From contig NC_068974.1 of the NCBI RefSeq assembly GCF_016808095.1, forward strand, positions 6,014,001 through 6,078,000: DNA of 64,000 bases, in the 5' to 3' direction. The notes beneath the pieces were generated by a model. It did not search any database. It was not told the origin of the DNA and saw nothing but the letters and a program-made list of their open reading frames with translations. Below are positions 47,090 through 58,890 of this stretch, one piece after another. This DNA is from Vigna angularis. Lineage: Eukaryota > Streptophyta > Magnoliopsida > Fabales > Fabaceae. How positions within the stretch are numbered: position 1 is the stretch's first letter; each line of letters begins with the position of its first letter. The position numbers were made by a program, and so were the translations under genes.

Positions 47090-48353
47090 CAACAATTGTT
47101 ACCATTGGCAATTCGTGGAATTTTGCCCAAAAAATTTAGGCAGACCATAACTCGATTGTGCTCATTTTTCTCGTTAATTTGTAGTAAAGTCATCGATCCT
47201 ACAAAGTTAGATGAACTTCAAGGAGAAGTATTATCATCTTGTGTCAACTAAAAATGTTTTTCCCTTCATCCTTTTTTGACATCATGGTGCATTTACTTGT
47301 TCATTTGGTCAGAGAAATCAAGTTGTGTGGACCAATATACTTAAGATGGATGTATCTTATTGAGTGTTATATGAAGATTTTGAAAGGGTACGTCAAAAAT
47401 TAATATCGTCCAAAAGGTTCAATGATTGAAAGGTATATTGTTGAAGAAAGTATCGAGTTTTGCTCTGATTGTATGACTAAAGCAAATCTGATAGGAGTCC
47501 CTCAAACATCATGGTTGAATAGATGTTCTACAAGTAAAAGCATCGGAGGTGTGAATGTGGTGACGAAAAGTCGTGAAGAATTGATGTGAGCACATATGTA
47601 CATATTAAACAACACTAATGAGGTGATCCCATTTTTGGAAGCATACAAAGTCGTTGTAAAGGAAAAGTATCCAATACAATCAGAGAAATGGCAATTGATG
47701 GAGCATAACAGAACATTCTTGCCCTAGTTCAAATCTGAAGTTTTGAAAGAATCATGGTCTTCTGAGACTTTGTTGTGGCTAGCAAATTGTTTGAAGTTTG
47801 ATGTTGTATGTTGTACAAGCTATGAAATTAATAATTGCACATTCTATACAAAGACTTTGGATGATAAAAGCACAATACAAAATAGTGGCGTCAGTCTAGA
47901 AGTTGAGTCGCTACAATTTTCCACATCCGAAGATCAAAATCCTATAGTTGTATCAATGAGATATTATGGTAGAATAGAAGAGATATGGGAGGTTGATTAC
48001 ACTAAGTTTTTTGTTGCACTCTTCAAATGTAAGTGGGTTGACAATAAGAGTGGTGTCAAAATTGATGAATCTGGTATGACACTAGTTGATTTTTGAAAGG
48101 TTGGTTATGGAGATGAACCTTTTATCATGGCATATCAAGCAAGTCAGGTTTTTTATGTCAAAGATCCTGCATCTTACCATTGGTATGTCGCTCTTCAAAA
48201 AAAAGACAAATTGAAGATAAAGAAGAGAATCTAAGTAATCTTCATATTTCCGACAACCATCCATTTAAAACGACAATAAATTTGGATGACGACCCTCTAG
48301 TTGATGATGTACATGCAATTCGGGAAGATCGCAATGAGGGAATATACATATGA
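47090..48353 (+). pseudogene. TNP2-like CACTA transposase, C-terminal half
   Basis: The upstream part (47300-47600) reads as the DUF4218 region (CGPIYLRWMYLIECYMKILK, ERYIVEESIEFCSDC) with a stop after KGYVKN. Then comes the DUF4216 region (YYGRIEEIWEVDY, ALFKCKWVD, GMTLVDF, stop, KVGYGDEPFIMAYQASQVFY). A frameshift in an A-run near 48200 moves the frame, after which an acidic tail (EDKEENLSNLH...LDDDPLVDD) runs to a TGA at 48351-48353. The N-terminal TNP2 core is missing. It is dead, but the domain order is clear. Confidence 0.8.
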
Positions 48354-48475
48354 CCAATCCATATGATTATGTATGAATTTCATATTTGTGTAAAAATTTA
48401 TGGCTTTTGTTAAATAATATATGTTATTTTATAAGTCTTTTATTAATCATTCATCTTATTTATTGTGACAGATAT

Positions 48476-48883
48476 ATGGCTAAGGCACCACATTCGTCAG
48501 GGGATGAAGTCCCCACTTCTAGACCCATGACAAGAGCGACGAGATTAAGACAACTTGTACTTAGAAGAAATGTAGGTAAGAGGAGACCTGTCATTATTGA
48601 CATGGTCACTAGAGTAGCATCTAGACCAAATGCAGATGTATTTAGGTCTTACCTGGGAGTACTAGCACGTGGTCATATCTCTATACTTACTCCATCCTTT
48701 AACCATGTATATGAGGCTGATCGGAATCTTATCTGGCAAAATCTATTGGTAACTTAATCAATATTACTCCAAATTCTAGTTTAATTATATTGATAAATTT
48801 GTATTGATATAAGGTTATTACTTTCTTTATTACAGATGACATTTGATATCCCAAATGTCACCAGCCTAAGGAGTAGGTGTTAA
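48476..48883 (+). CDS. Second CACTA gene (En/Spm plant transposase-type), partial
   Basis: Exon 48476-48748 encodes 91 residues with SRPMTRATRLRQLVLRRN, RRPVIIDMV and VLARGHISILTPSFNHV. A GT donor (TTG|GTAAC) and an AG acceptor (TTACAG) remove 87 bases in phase 0, and a short exon at 48836-48883 adds TFDIPN and soon a stop. This matches the Ptta/En/Spm-type companion protein of plant CACTA elements, thought to act in transposition. It ends prematurely at the junction with MULE-R, so the C-terminal region is missing. The start is at an ATG 3 codons or so after a probable acceptor (GACAG). Confidence 0.6.
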
Positions 48884-48896
48884 TAGGATAGGACTG

Positions 48897-49236
48897 ACCT
48901 AATTACAAGGTTTTTTGTCTTCTTTTAGTTTTTAATTTGGGATACATTTTTTTGGCGATTAATGAAATGTTTATGGTTGCACATTGTGAACAATGGAGTC
49001 GAAATGAAGAATTAGGTGGATATAATTTCTTTAAATGGCGCAATGAAGAAAATGTACAGGAAAGGGATAGTACAATTGGATGGAAAAGGATAAAGATTAT
49101 TAATCTGGAAAAATCAATTTTGGTTTGTCAGAAAAGGGAGAAGGTGTTAATATGGATGTTGTGTTTCATGGGGTTCATTAACATTATCCTTGTTTGTCTT
49201 GTTATGAAGTGTTGTATCAATGACATTTTGTCATGA
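48897..49236 (+). pseudogene. GRF-type zinc-finger remnant (MULE-R)
   Basis: Second GRF exon only: NEELGGYNFFKWRNEENV, coiled-coil-like IINLEKSILVCQKRE and the hydrophobic end MLCFMGFINIILVCLVM, stop at 49236. NFFKWR is closer to the GRF consensus than the RGCNLFKWR of the outer copies, which keep the cysteine. The first exon is lost at the junction with the CACTA spacer. Confidence 0.65.
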
Positions 49237-49839
49237 AGAACTTGGGTATATTGTAATCTTTCTTTGTTATTAAATGAATGAAAAATCTGAAATGTACTTT
49301 AATATACAATGTTTGTTATATTGATGATCTTATATTGTGGTTTAAATGTACTTTAATATACAATTTTTTACTAAATATAATTTAAGTCTCACCTAGAACA
49401 CTGGTTGCAACCATATTGTATTACGAACCAAGAATTGATAAGAGAAACAAGTAAATTTTTATTGAATAGAATGAAAGAATAGGACGAAGGAGAACATTGT
49501 CGTCCAATGGTTCCCTTTCACAAAATGCTCATGCTCTTTGTACAAAACAAACATATTTACTGTAGTATAATATTGATATTAAGAACATGATAACCAAAAA
49601 GTGTTCAAAGTGTAAAATACATACTCAAGTTTGATATCAGAGAAGCCAAAATAATATGGCTAGCAAAATACATTATCAGAGATCCCAAAGTGCAACAATA
49701 TTCAAAGTGAAAAATAACAACACAGAACAGAAAAATATTCAAAGTGCAAAATAGAACACAAAACACAACAATATTCAAAGTACATCAATATTCTAAAGTG
49801 TTATTGAAATTGAGTGAGTCTGGGTTGTTCAAGCTGGCT

Positions 49840-52171
49840 GTGAGTGCATGAGAGCATGAGATTCCCGTTATACTCCAATTTCTGCAACTACACTCTCTTT
49901 TATCTATATCAATCACACACTTTTCAACAATGTTGAATGTGTGTGTGTGATCTCAATATTTACAGCCCTCACCATTTGCAAAATGATAAACAAGACATAA
50001 GTTTATAATGACTATTAAATGAAATCATAAAGTAAAAGACTAAATGTCATACCTAAGTATCAAATATTTTGTGTTCTCTAACTCCTTTTGTAGTCTCTTA
50101 TTAATTTTGGGGCAAAGGGGACCTTGAAATCTACTTATCTCTCTCTATTTTTTGTCCATTTCTTCATCAAGTACAACCGAATGTCTTCCAACATTGTTAT
50201 GATGGGCTTACCCCTTGCATCTAATATCACACTGTTAAATGCTTCAGATATATTATTCAAAAGGGTGTCACAAGCTGGTCTTCTTGTAAATCTTGACCTA
50301 GACCAAAATCTACAAAAACAAATAGAGTTAAAAATTTGAAAAACAAACAAACAATTGAAGCTTTCAATACTTGCCTTGGTGGAATAGAAATCAAGTGTTT
50401 AAAGGCGTCTTCATTAACGTCTTTGATTTCTCTCATCGATGCCTCCCATGCTTGAGGGTGTGTTGATGATGCTGCCTTCCATAGTATGCGTTTCAGATTT
50501 TTCCCAGCAAATTTCTTCCTATAATTTGCATATATGTGGCACACACAGAACATTTGGTCCACACCAGGCAAAAGTTTTAGTAAAGCTGGCAAAGGTCCCT
50601 ATCAGAGTAATCAATAAAAGTATGAGACTTAAATGTATATCTTTTTGTTGAAAGTAAAGAATGAAAGGTTGACATTTACTTACTTTTTGTTGATTTTACA
50701 CAAATGTACATCTTGAACAAAATCCACCACCACCAAGATCATCAATCAACCATTATAAAAACCAAGTCTATGTTTTCTTATTTTCCACTTCAACAACAAC
50801 GTATCCCATGGGACACATTTGGTCATTACCATCTCTTCCAGGAGCAGTTAAAAGCTCACCTCTATATTTGCCTTTCAAGGAACATCCATCCAAATGTATA
50901 ATAGGCCTACATGATACAAAATTGTCCTTATATGCCTTCAAACAAACATACAATCTCTTGAATATTGGGTTGTCCTCATTAGGTTCTACATTCAGTTTCA
51001 CAATTGATCTAGGATTTGACCTCAATAACTCATGTGCATAATCATATAGTCTTTTATAATGTTCTTTGAAACAACCATCAACGTTCTTGTATGTCATTGC
51101 TTTTGCCCTACACATTATAGACCTAAACACATTTATGTTCCATTTCTTACAAAAGAAAATTTTGAGTTTTTTTATTAATATCTAGATTTTCTTTTATGCT
51201 CTTCTCTAACCTGCCACTTAACCATTTGGGAGTAACTAAACTGATATTGAATTGTCTACTGCATGTGTGGTTGTTTATAATCTTCCATAACTACCATGTA
51301 CTTTGGGCAGCCCTATATGCACAATAAGCGTACCATGCACACTAACATCCACAAGATCATCTTCATTGACCAAATCGTCTTAGGACTCAATCCAAATCCT
51401 AACATTAAACTCATACACTTCAACATCATCTTCTCCCTCACCCTTCCCTTCCACAACAACCTCATCCCCACCATCCACTTTAATAGAAACATCATCCCTT
51501 GCCTCACTCTCCCTTTCAACAAGAACCCCATCCCTACCGTCCACTTCAATAGCAACATCATCCCCTCCCTCAGTCTCCCCTTCAAAAAGAATCTAATCCC
51601 CATCATCTACTTCAACAACAACATCATCCCATCCTTGGCCCTACCCTTCCATAACAACCTCATCCCCACCATCCCCTTCAAGAACAACATCATCCCGACC
51701 AACTTCACCTTCAGCTTCACCCTGATCAGAAACTTCAGCTTGAGCATCATCACCAAGTTCATGTTCACCCTCTTCACCAACTTCACCAACTTAGGCTTCA
51801 CTATCCTCATAATATTGGGGTTGACCAAAATATTCCAACATGTTAATATAGTCAGGGTTTAACACCATGTGTATAGCATATAAATGACCTTGACAATTCA
51901 ATAAGGAAATGTTAAGCAGATGACATGCACCTTTATCATCACTTAGCAGTTCCAAGCTTCCATCTAACACACAACAACCACCAACTGAATACCATAACTC
52001 TTTAACATTTCTATAACCCATCTCCTTCAATATAGAGAATATTTCAAAATAACTCCATCTGCTTGGGTCAGTGATCAAGGTATTGGTTTCACCTCCATCA
52101 TATCTAAATGAGTCATCATTTACAAACTTACCAGCATGGTGAAACACCACCTCAATATCATAGTTCGACAT
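49840..52171 (-). pseudogene. mudrA transposase (MULE-R), most complete copy
   Basis: Minus strand, ATG at 52171. PB1-like N-terminal domain to a TAA at 51791, the same stop as MULE-L. Acidic repeats to about 51300, with one 66-bp unit more than MULE-L and an added stop. Catalytic part 51130-50768: RAKAMTYKNVDGCFKEHY, IIHLDGCSLKGKYRGELL, GRDGNDQMCPMGY, EVENKKT. Next block 50592-50257: PGVDQMFCVCHIYANYRKKFAGK, WKAASSTHPQAWEASM, DVNEDAFKHLISIPPRQ. Then, after an intron, DTLLNNISEAFNSVILDARG, and a SWIM zinc motif CSCRNWSITGISCSHA. At least three interruptions. In an intact element this enzyme cuts at the terminal repeats. Confidence 0.85.
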
Positions 52172-53233
52172 GTTAAGTATTCTCAACTATTATATGCCTA
52201 TATAAAAGTTGGTGTCAGACTACATGCAGTTGGTTGTTCTCATAAATTTATCTTTTACAAAAACTGACCTTCACATGCATCTACATTCTAGAGGTGAATT
52301 CAATGGGAATAAAGCAGGTTCAACACACAAAGAGAGAAAAGAAAAGAAAAAGAATGGGATAAAGTAGAGGGAAGTAACTTCGTAAAAAGAACCAATGCAA
52401 AAGAAGTGAGTAACACAGACCAACTACATGCAACGTACCTACTACAACACACCATAAACAATTCAAAAACCAAACCATAACAAAATTTCATTTTCAAAAT
52501 GAGGGACCAAAAGTAAACACACAATAGTAGGGGACGTACACGAAACACAAAACACAAGGGGACCAATACAGAGACAATGTTATTAGGGGGACCACAACAT
52601 AACACACTATCAAGGGGGAGAACAATGCAAAACATAGTAATGGGGGACCGTAACTACATAAAGTAATTCATCAAAAACGCACCTTGCACCTTTTCATTTC
52701 GAAATCACTAACTTCGCTGACGAACCCACTTACCTCACGAAATCTATTCGCTCACAAACTCTATTCGGCCACGAACGCACTACGCTGACGAACCTCCTTC
52801 GCTCACGAATCTCCCTCGATCACAAAACTCCTTCGCTCACCAAGTGCTCACAAAATCAATTCACTCAGCAAATGAACCCTCGATCATAAATCTCCAAATT
52901 TTCTTTTTTTTGTCGAACAACTCAATTCTCATAAGACCTAATTTTGTTAATTAGTTTTTTCCAAATTAACAACCCTAAAAAATTGAATTTCCACATAACT
53001 CATATTGTGCTTAACACTTCAACCTAATATATGCCAAGTAAATGCCACGACAGCATTGGTTACACAACTCATATTCACAATGAAGTCAACATTATTAATT
53101 CAAACACCGTTAACAGTATAGAACTTGATTGATACAATTGCAAAACATTGGGATGCAATTGAGGCATTTTTAAAACTGGATATTAACTAGACACAAAATT
53201 CTGAATGTGGGAACGAAATAAAGTATTTAAGCC

Positions 53234-53879
53234 TTACTTTAAATAAACTTTCTAGATATAGTTATGGTAGTGAAGTAAAGACCCCAACTAATAAACCAGT
53301 CCATATTTATACGAATTCGCAAATGAAGAAATTACTGCAATAATAATTGTGTTTTGGTAACATCAAAATAATATATCACAATAAGCAATGAAGAATAACG
53401 ATGTTTTTTATTAACTGTATTTGTTTTCATTAGCAAAATGTAATAGGAAACAAATAATCTTATACAATTTCATCTAATCTTTAATTTGCTATATCTGCAT
53501 ATATTTGAAGAATATCTGTTTAAGAGGTTTCTTGAACTTAAGATATTCTTTTTAACATTGGAGAAAGTAACATCAGCAAGTGTTTTATGATTTCACGTTG
53601 AAAGTAAAAGAATCTTATAAAATTTCATATAATCCTTTTAATTTGCTATATCTGCATATATTTGAAGAATAGGAAACAAATCATTTTATAAAATTTCATC
53701 TAATACTTTTAATTTGCTATATCTGCATATATTTGAAGAATATCTGTTTAAAAGGTTTCTTGAACGTAAGATATTCTTTAACATTGGAGAAAATAACATC
53801 AGCAAGGTTGAAAGTAAAAGAGTAAAATCATATTTACTAAATATATTTTCTAAAGTAAAAGAGTATAGAAATTCTGTTT
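53234..53879 (+). promoter_or_regulatory. Upstream region of gene B2 with triplicated block
   Basis: Mirror of 41242-41887: three copies of the CTGCATATATTTGAAGAA block at about 53480-53515, 53645-53670 and 53725-53750. Confidence 0.5.
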
Positions 53880-53887
53880 CTATAAAT
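53880..53887 (+). promoter_or_regulatory. Probable TATA box of gene B2
   Basis: CTATAAAT, 91 bases before the start codon. Confidence 0.5.
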
Positions 53888-53977
53888 TCATATTTATTAG
53901 CTTTCATGAAACATTGAAAGTAAGATCTAATCTTGCATACAGATTTGAGATCCTTTGAGAGAATTTAGATAAGAGTT

Positions 53978-54419
53978 ATGGAGAAAATTGAAATAAGAAG
54001 TATTGGAGTTATAATGGCCGTCATGATTCTATCAAGTTTTGCCGCAGGCCAATCAACAGATAGCTTTTGGTGTAATGCCTGGTGTAAAATCAAATGTGCA
54101 GAAGAACCATTTCCTGAACCAAATTGTGTGAAGAATTGTGAATCACACTGTTCATCATCTGATCCAGTTTATGGTTGTATTACTGCTTGTCAGAAGTCTA
54201 TTGCCATAAAAAATGGTATTCTAAAATTATTTTCTCCTTTTCATTATTTTATATTTTTCCTTTATATTTCATTTCATTAATTTTTTTTCGAGACTTTGAT
54301 ATTAATTTTAATTGCTTGGGATTTTAACCATTATTTTTACATGTTTATCAGGTGGTGCTGGTCATCTTGGGAATAATCTGATGAATACTTGTATGCAAGA
54401 GTGTAAAAAAAGGTTTTAA
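53978..54419 (+). CDS. Thionin-like cysteine-rich secreted peptide, type B, copy 2
   Basis: Exons 53978-54215 and 54352-54419 (stop TAA 54417-54419). Intron donor G|GTATTC, acceptor TATCAG|G. Signal peptide, ten cysteines and length are as described for the copy at 41143, and its exon 1 protein is identical. It is transcribed away from the palindrome centre. A likely AATAAA signal lies near 54486. It is apparently functional. Confidence 0.8.
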
Positions 54420-56707
54420 TTTGTCACTACAATTTCTGAGTGAGAAATTGTTAGAAGAAATAATATTTCCTGGTGAATTATGAGTAATAAATATGAATAA
54501 AGATAATATTTCTTATTTATTTCTGTATTTTCTTTTCCAATTACTTCCTTTCATCTTTCTTATCTTTTTAATTCTGGTAACTTGGGTATTAATAAAACAA
54601 TTTTTTTAAAGAAAACTTTATCGACAAATTCTATTAATTAAGAGGGAAAAAAACAATGAAAAGAAAGTGATACTTAAACTCTGATAAAGGTAATAAGCCT
54701 TTATAATATGAATCACAAATATAAACGTGGATATGTAAAAATATGATAAGTATATAAATATTTAATTATTTTATACTTTTTCAAGCACATCAAAATATAT
54801 TTGAATAAATTATTAATAGTTTTTTTAACAAAACTAAAAAACTGCAATCAATTTATTTTGTTCCCATAATTTTATTATTACATATATATTTCATATAGTT
54901 GAATGAGGTCTTATATTTAAGGATTATAAAATAAAAATTATTTTAAATAGACATTTTTTTTCTGAAGATAAACTTTCTAACTAGTCATGGTAGAGATGTA
55001 AGCAACGCACCGAAGTCCGTCTTTAAATTTGAATAAAGTCGTAGATTGTTATGTATACTGAGGTTTAATTAGGTATTGGGTAAGTAAGAAAATTAATTGA
55101 ACCAAATTTGTGGTGAAACCTAGCTTGTCCAAACCATCTTATTTAGCTTCTAACAGTGTGAATTTCTATTGAACTTTAACAATATTACAATTTTTGTTTT
55201 CAATTAAAAAGCTAGGATATGAAAATTATGTTTTGTTTTATTTCTATATGTAAAAATGAAGATGAGAAAGAGGATTTTCTAGGTAAAAAACAGTTAAAAT
55301 TCCAATTCAAATCTTGAATTATAGAAAAAAAAGATAACGAACTTTTTAACACCATAATTATCTATTATAAATTATTATCAATCAGAACTATTAATGATAA
55401 TACTTGTAATTAGTTTTTTTATTAGTGAAAGGAGAACTAGAAATATAAAATTTTGGGATGAATTAGTGAAAATTATATGTTATTATTGTTTTTCTATAGC
55501 ATATTGAATTATTTTTTGTTATCACTTTGAAAAGCTTTTTTTTTTTTTAATTTGTGAATTGGATAAAACCATCAAACAACCTCAATATTGTAAGAATTGT
55601 TGGCTCTAAAAAGAGGATAGTTAAATAGAGTTTAAGATTCTTTTCGTAGAGACTTAGATTAAACCATATAGTGATATCAATCAAACAACATATAAGATTT
55701 ATATGTTGGTTCAACCTAACCATTTTACGCTACATCTAATTTCCTCTTTAAGTAGATAACTTATAAGGTTTTAATAGTCAAATCAAAGATTACAAAAATC
55801 GAGTAGACAAACTAGTTTTGATTCTAATGAATACACAAATCACTCTTGTTTAAACCATTCTAATCTCTCTTAAGATTAAGAATTCATAGACAAAAAGAAA
55901 AAATCTCCTACAAAAAATACAATTTTAGCTCACTAGGAAAAACTTCATAGTGTGAATGATTACAAAGTATATCTCACAACTCAAGAACATTTATTATCAC
56001 TATAATACTTAAACAGAAATTTGAATAAAATGTATATACTTGGTGTGACAACACTTTTTTGTAAATTATTTTTATCTAGAAAATACTTTATCATTTTTAA
56101 AAGTATAAAATGTATATACTTGGTGTGACAACACTTTTTTGTAAATTATTTTTATCTAGAAAATACTTTATCATTTTTAAAAGTATATTAAGAGACCGTA
56201 AGATGTTATGGTTTTACCAGCATTAGACCATCACTAGTGTAAAAAGGACTTTTCATGATATTGATTGATGATGTTTAATAAGTTATTTATAGAAAAACGT
56301 GTATTGGCAAAATTGTAATTTTTTTAACTCTTTAACAACGGTTTGTTAAATAGTTATTGTTCAAAGTAGAGATCGCACAAGTTATATAAAGAATTGTTAT
56401 TAAAAGTGGAAAAGATGATAAATAACAACAAATATATATAGTGAATCGTCATTAAAGACGATTATATAAAGAATCGTCGTCGAATGTTCAATACTTTCAT
56501 AAAATAAAAATGCATTTTTTTTCTCCTGCTAAACTTTTGTTTGGGAGTTTTCTCTTCCTCTTAACTTTCTTTTTCTCTTCCCTCTCCCTTTTCATTTTCT
56601 CTTCCCCTTACATCTCATAGTCATCGTAACTGTCAATGGTCAACCTTTGCGAGCCTCTACCAAAAGTGATCCACGTGAACCTTTTTCAGTCGTGAAACAC
56701 TACTGAT
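54420..56707 (+). repeat. 3' flank of thionin-like gene B2
   Basis: Mirror of 38414-40701, with a CACTA-like terminus at 56232 and the tandem 78-bp duplication near 56030-56185. No gene. It is the longest undisturbed version of the unit's 3' flank and the best reference for 9857-12654. Confidence 0.6.
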
Positions 56708-57027
56708 GTCACTTGAAAGAGTTTTTAGATTTGTCACACAATATCAAGAATTTAAATCCGCTAGGAAGTAGCAAACGTTTTAAAACCCACCACAAAATAT
56801 CAACGGTTTCAAAACCGGTTGTAAATAACAAAAAGTTCATAATAACTAGTAAGTAATAGAGTTTATAAAACCACATTTTAAGGTAAATTTATATTTTTTT
56901 ACAAAGGATCAGTGAAAATCACCAATAATCTGTTAACGTAGTTGGTTTTATTTAAAGAAAAACAAATCGTAGAAAACGTCATTAGTGGGACTAAAACTTT
57001 CAAAAATACTAAAAATGTCCCTTGTTA
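56708..57027 (+). repeat. Dispersed repeat R1
   Basis: Mirror of 38094-38413. Confidence 0.6.
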
Positions 57028-57342
57028 ATTTTTTTTAAGATTTTATTTTTTTTATTTTAGTCCTATACCTTCTAGATATTATTTTAAGAATGTTTGTGAA
57101 ATGTGTTTAGGATGAAGTTTGACAAAGACATTAGAATATGTAAAATTAAGATAAGGTTAAATATATTTAATTATTTTATAATTTTCAAATACATAAAACA
57201 TAAATTGCATGAGTGAATAATATTTGTTTATAACAAAACATATAAAGTGCAAAAAAGAGTATTTTGTCCCTATAATATGATTATTGCTCCGATATTGAAT
57301 GAGATATTTTAGTTAAGGATTATACCTCAAAGGATTAAGAAA
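57028..57342. other. MULE flank
   Basis: Mirror of 37779-38093. No gene. Confidence 0.5.
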
Positions 57343-57856
57343 GTCTTAATTACTTTTTTCGTCCCCACATTCAGAGTTTTGTGTTTCGTTAGTACCCAGT
57401 TTTAAAAATACTCCAATATCGTCTCAATGTTATGTAATAAATTGTATCAATCAAGTCTTATCCGTTAAGTTGTTAGCAATGGAGTTAAATGATTGATGAT
57501 GTGGCAAAACAGTAAGCTAACATGGCACAAAAGCAATTTTTTTGAGAATGACAGATATGAAAATGTGGTTTGATTACAAAAACGAACCGTATACGTGGTT
57601 GCCCCTAAGGTCTTCTTCCATGTTAAAGAAGCTCGGGTGGGTGGCCTAACTCAATTCTTCTTCTTCCTTCTAACATACTGTCTTCTTTCATGTTTGTTCT
57701 TCTTCTTCTTAGTTGAGGAAGTTGTTTTTGTTCTTCTAAGGTGGGTGCCCTAAGTTGAGGAAGTGTTCTTCTTCTCTTCATTCGTTGGGGTTCGTTGTTG
57801 CAGTTTGGGGTGGGGTTGATTCTTCCAGTTCATGAAGGTTGCTTTTATCCTTTCGC

Positions 57857-58357
57857 ATGGAAATTTTCTTGAATCAGTGTTCGTCTCGCTCATGGGGGAG
57901 CTCTCGTGGTGGTTCATCAAGAGGATTGGTTGACACCCAAATATGCTATTGTGGAGAGGTTGTTGTATTGAGAGTGGCAAAAACTGTTAAGAACGAGAGG
58001 AAGGAATTTTGGGGGTAACCTAATTACAAGGTTTGTTGTCTTCTTTTAGTTTTTAATTTGGGATACATTATTTTGGTGATTAATGAAATGTTTATGGTTG
58101 CACATTGTGAACAGCGGAGTCGAATTGAAGAATTACGAGGATGTAATTTGTTTAAATGGCGCAAAGAAGAAAATGTAGAGGAAAGGGATAATACAATTGG
58201 ATTGCAAAGGAGAAAGATTATTAATTTGGAAAAATTAGTTTTGGTTTGTCAGAAAAGGGAGAATGTGTTGATATGGATGTTGTGTTTCATGGGGTTCATT
58301 AACATCATCCTTGTTTGTCTTGTCATGAAGTGTTGTATCAGTGACATTTTGCCATGA
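57857..58357 (+). pseudogene. GRF-type zinc-finger protein gene of MULE fragment A'
   Basis: Exon 1 is 57857-58014: ATG, Arg/Ser-rich start, CYCGE, LRVAKT and RKEFWG, then donor GGTAAC. The second part runs to the stop at 58357 with RGCNLFKWR, a coiled-coil-like IINLEKLVL stretch and a hydrophobic end. It is the same as 37264-36764. The visible acceptor (CTTTTAG at 58049) gives a stop in the joined frame, so either another acceptor is used or the gene is broken. Conservation of the GRF residues suggests it was once functional. Confidence 0.65.
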
Positions 58358-58890
58358 AGAACTTGGGTATATTGTAATCTTTCTTTGTTATTAAATGAAT
58401 GAAAAATCTGAAATGTACTTTAATATACAATGTTTGTTATATTGATGATCTTATATTATGGTTTAAATGTACTTTAATATACAATTTTTTACTAAATATA
58501 ATTTAAGTCTCACCTAGAACACTAGTTGCAACTCATATTGTATTACAAACCAAGAATTGAAAAGAGAAACAAGTAAAATTTTATTGAATAGAATGAAAGA
58601 ATAAGATGATGGAGAAAATTGTCGTGCAATGGTTCCCTTTCACAAAGTGCTCATGCTCATTGTACAAAACAAACATCTTTACTATTAAGAAAATCATAAC
58701 CAAAAAGTGTTCAAAGCACAAAATACATACTCAAGTTTGATATCAGAGAAGCCAAAACAATATGGCTAGCAAAATACATGATCAGAGATCCCAAAGTGCA
58801 ACAATGTTCAAAGTGAAAAATAACAACGCATAACAGAAAAATATTCAAAGTGCAAAATAGAACACAAAACACAACAATATTCAAAGTACA

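Larger units (their letters stand above)
47036..48896 (+). mobile_element. CACTA element, 3' part, in the palindrome spacer
   Basis: It contains the C-terminal half of a TNP2 gene followed by a second, En/Spm-type gene in the same orientation. Neither terminal CACTA motif is present. Both edges are junctions with reversed MULE GRF sequence (47035/47036 and about 48896/48897). Confidence 0.75.
48897..53233 (-). mobile_element. MULE-R (Mutator-like element, right terminus missing)
   Basis: Minus-strand orientation. Left terminal inverted repeat from 53233, mudrA from 52171, SWIM motif near 49840-49900, then the GRF remnant on the plus strand. It is cut at 48897 in the GRF intron. Unlike MULE-L it has no CACTA insert, so it is the most continuous mudrA copy here. 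From 51604 outward it belongs to the right palindrome arm; inward it differs clearly from MULE-L. Confidence 0.8.
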
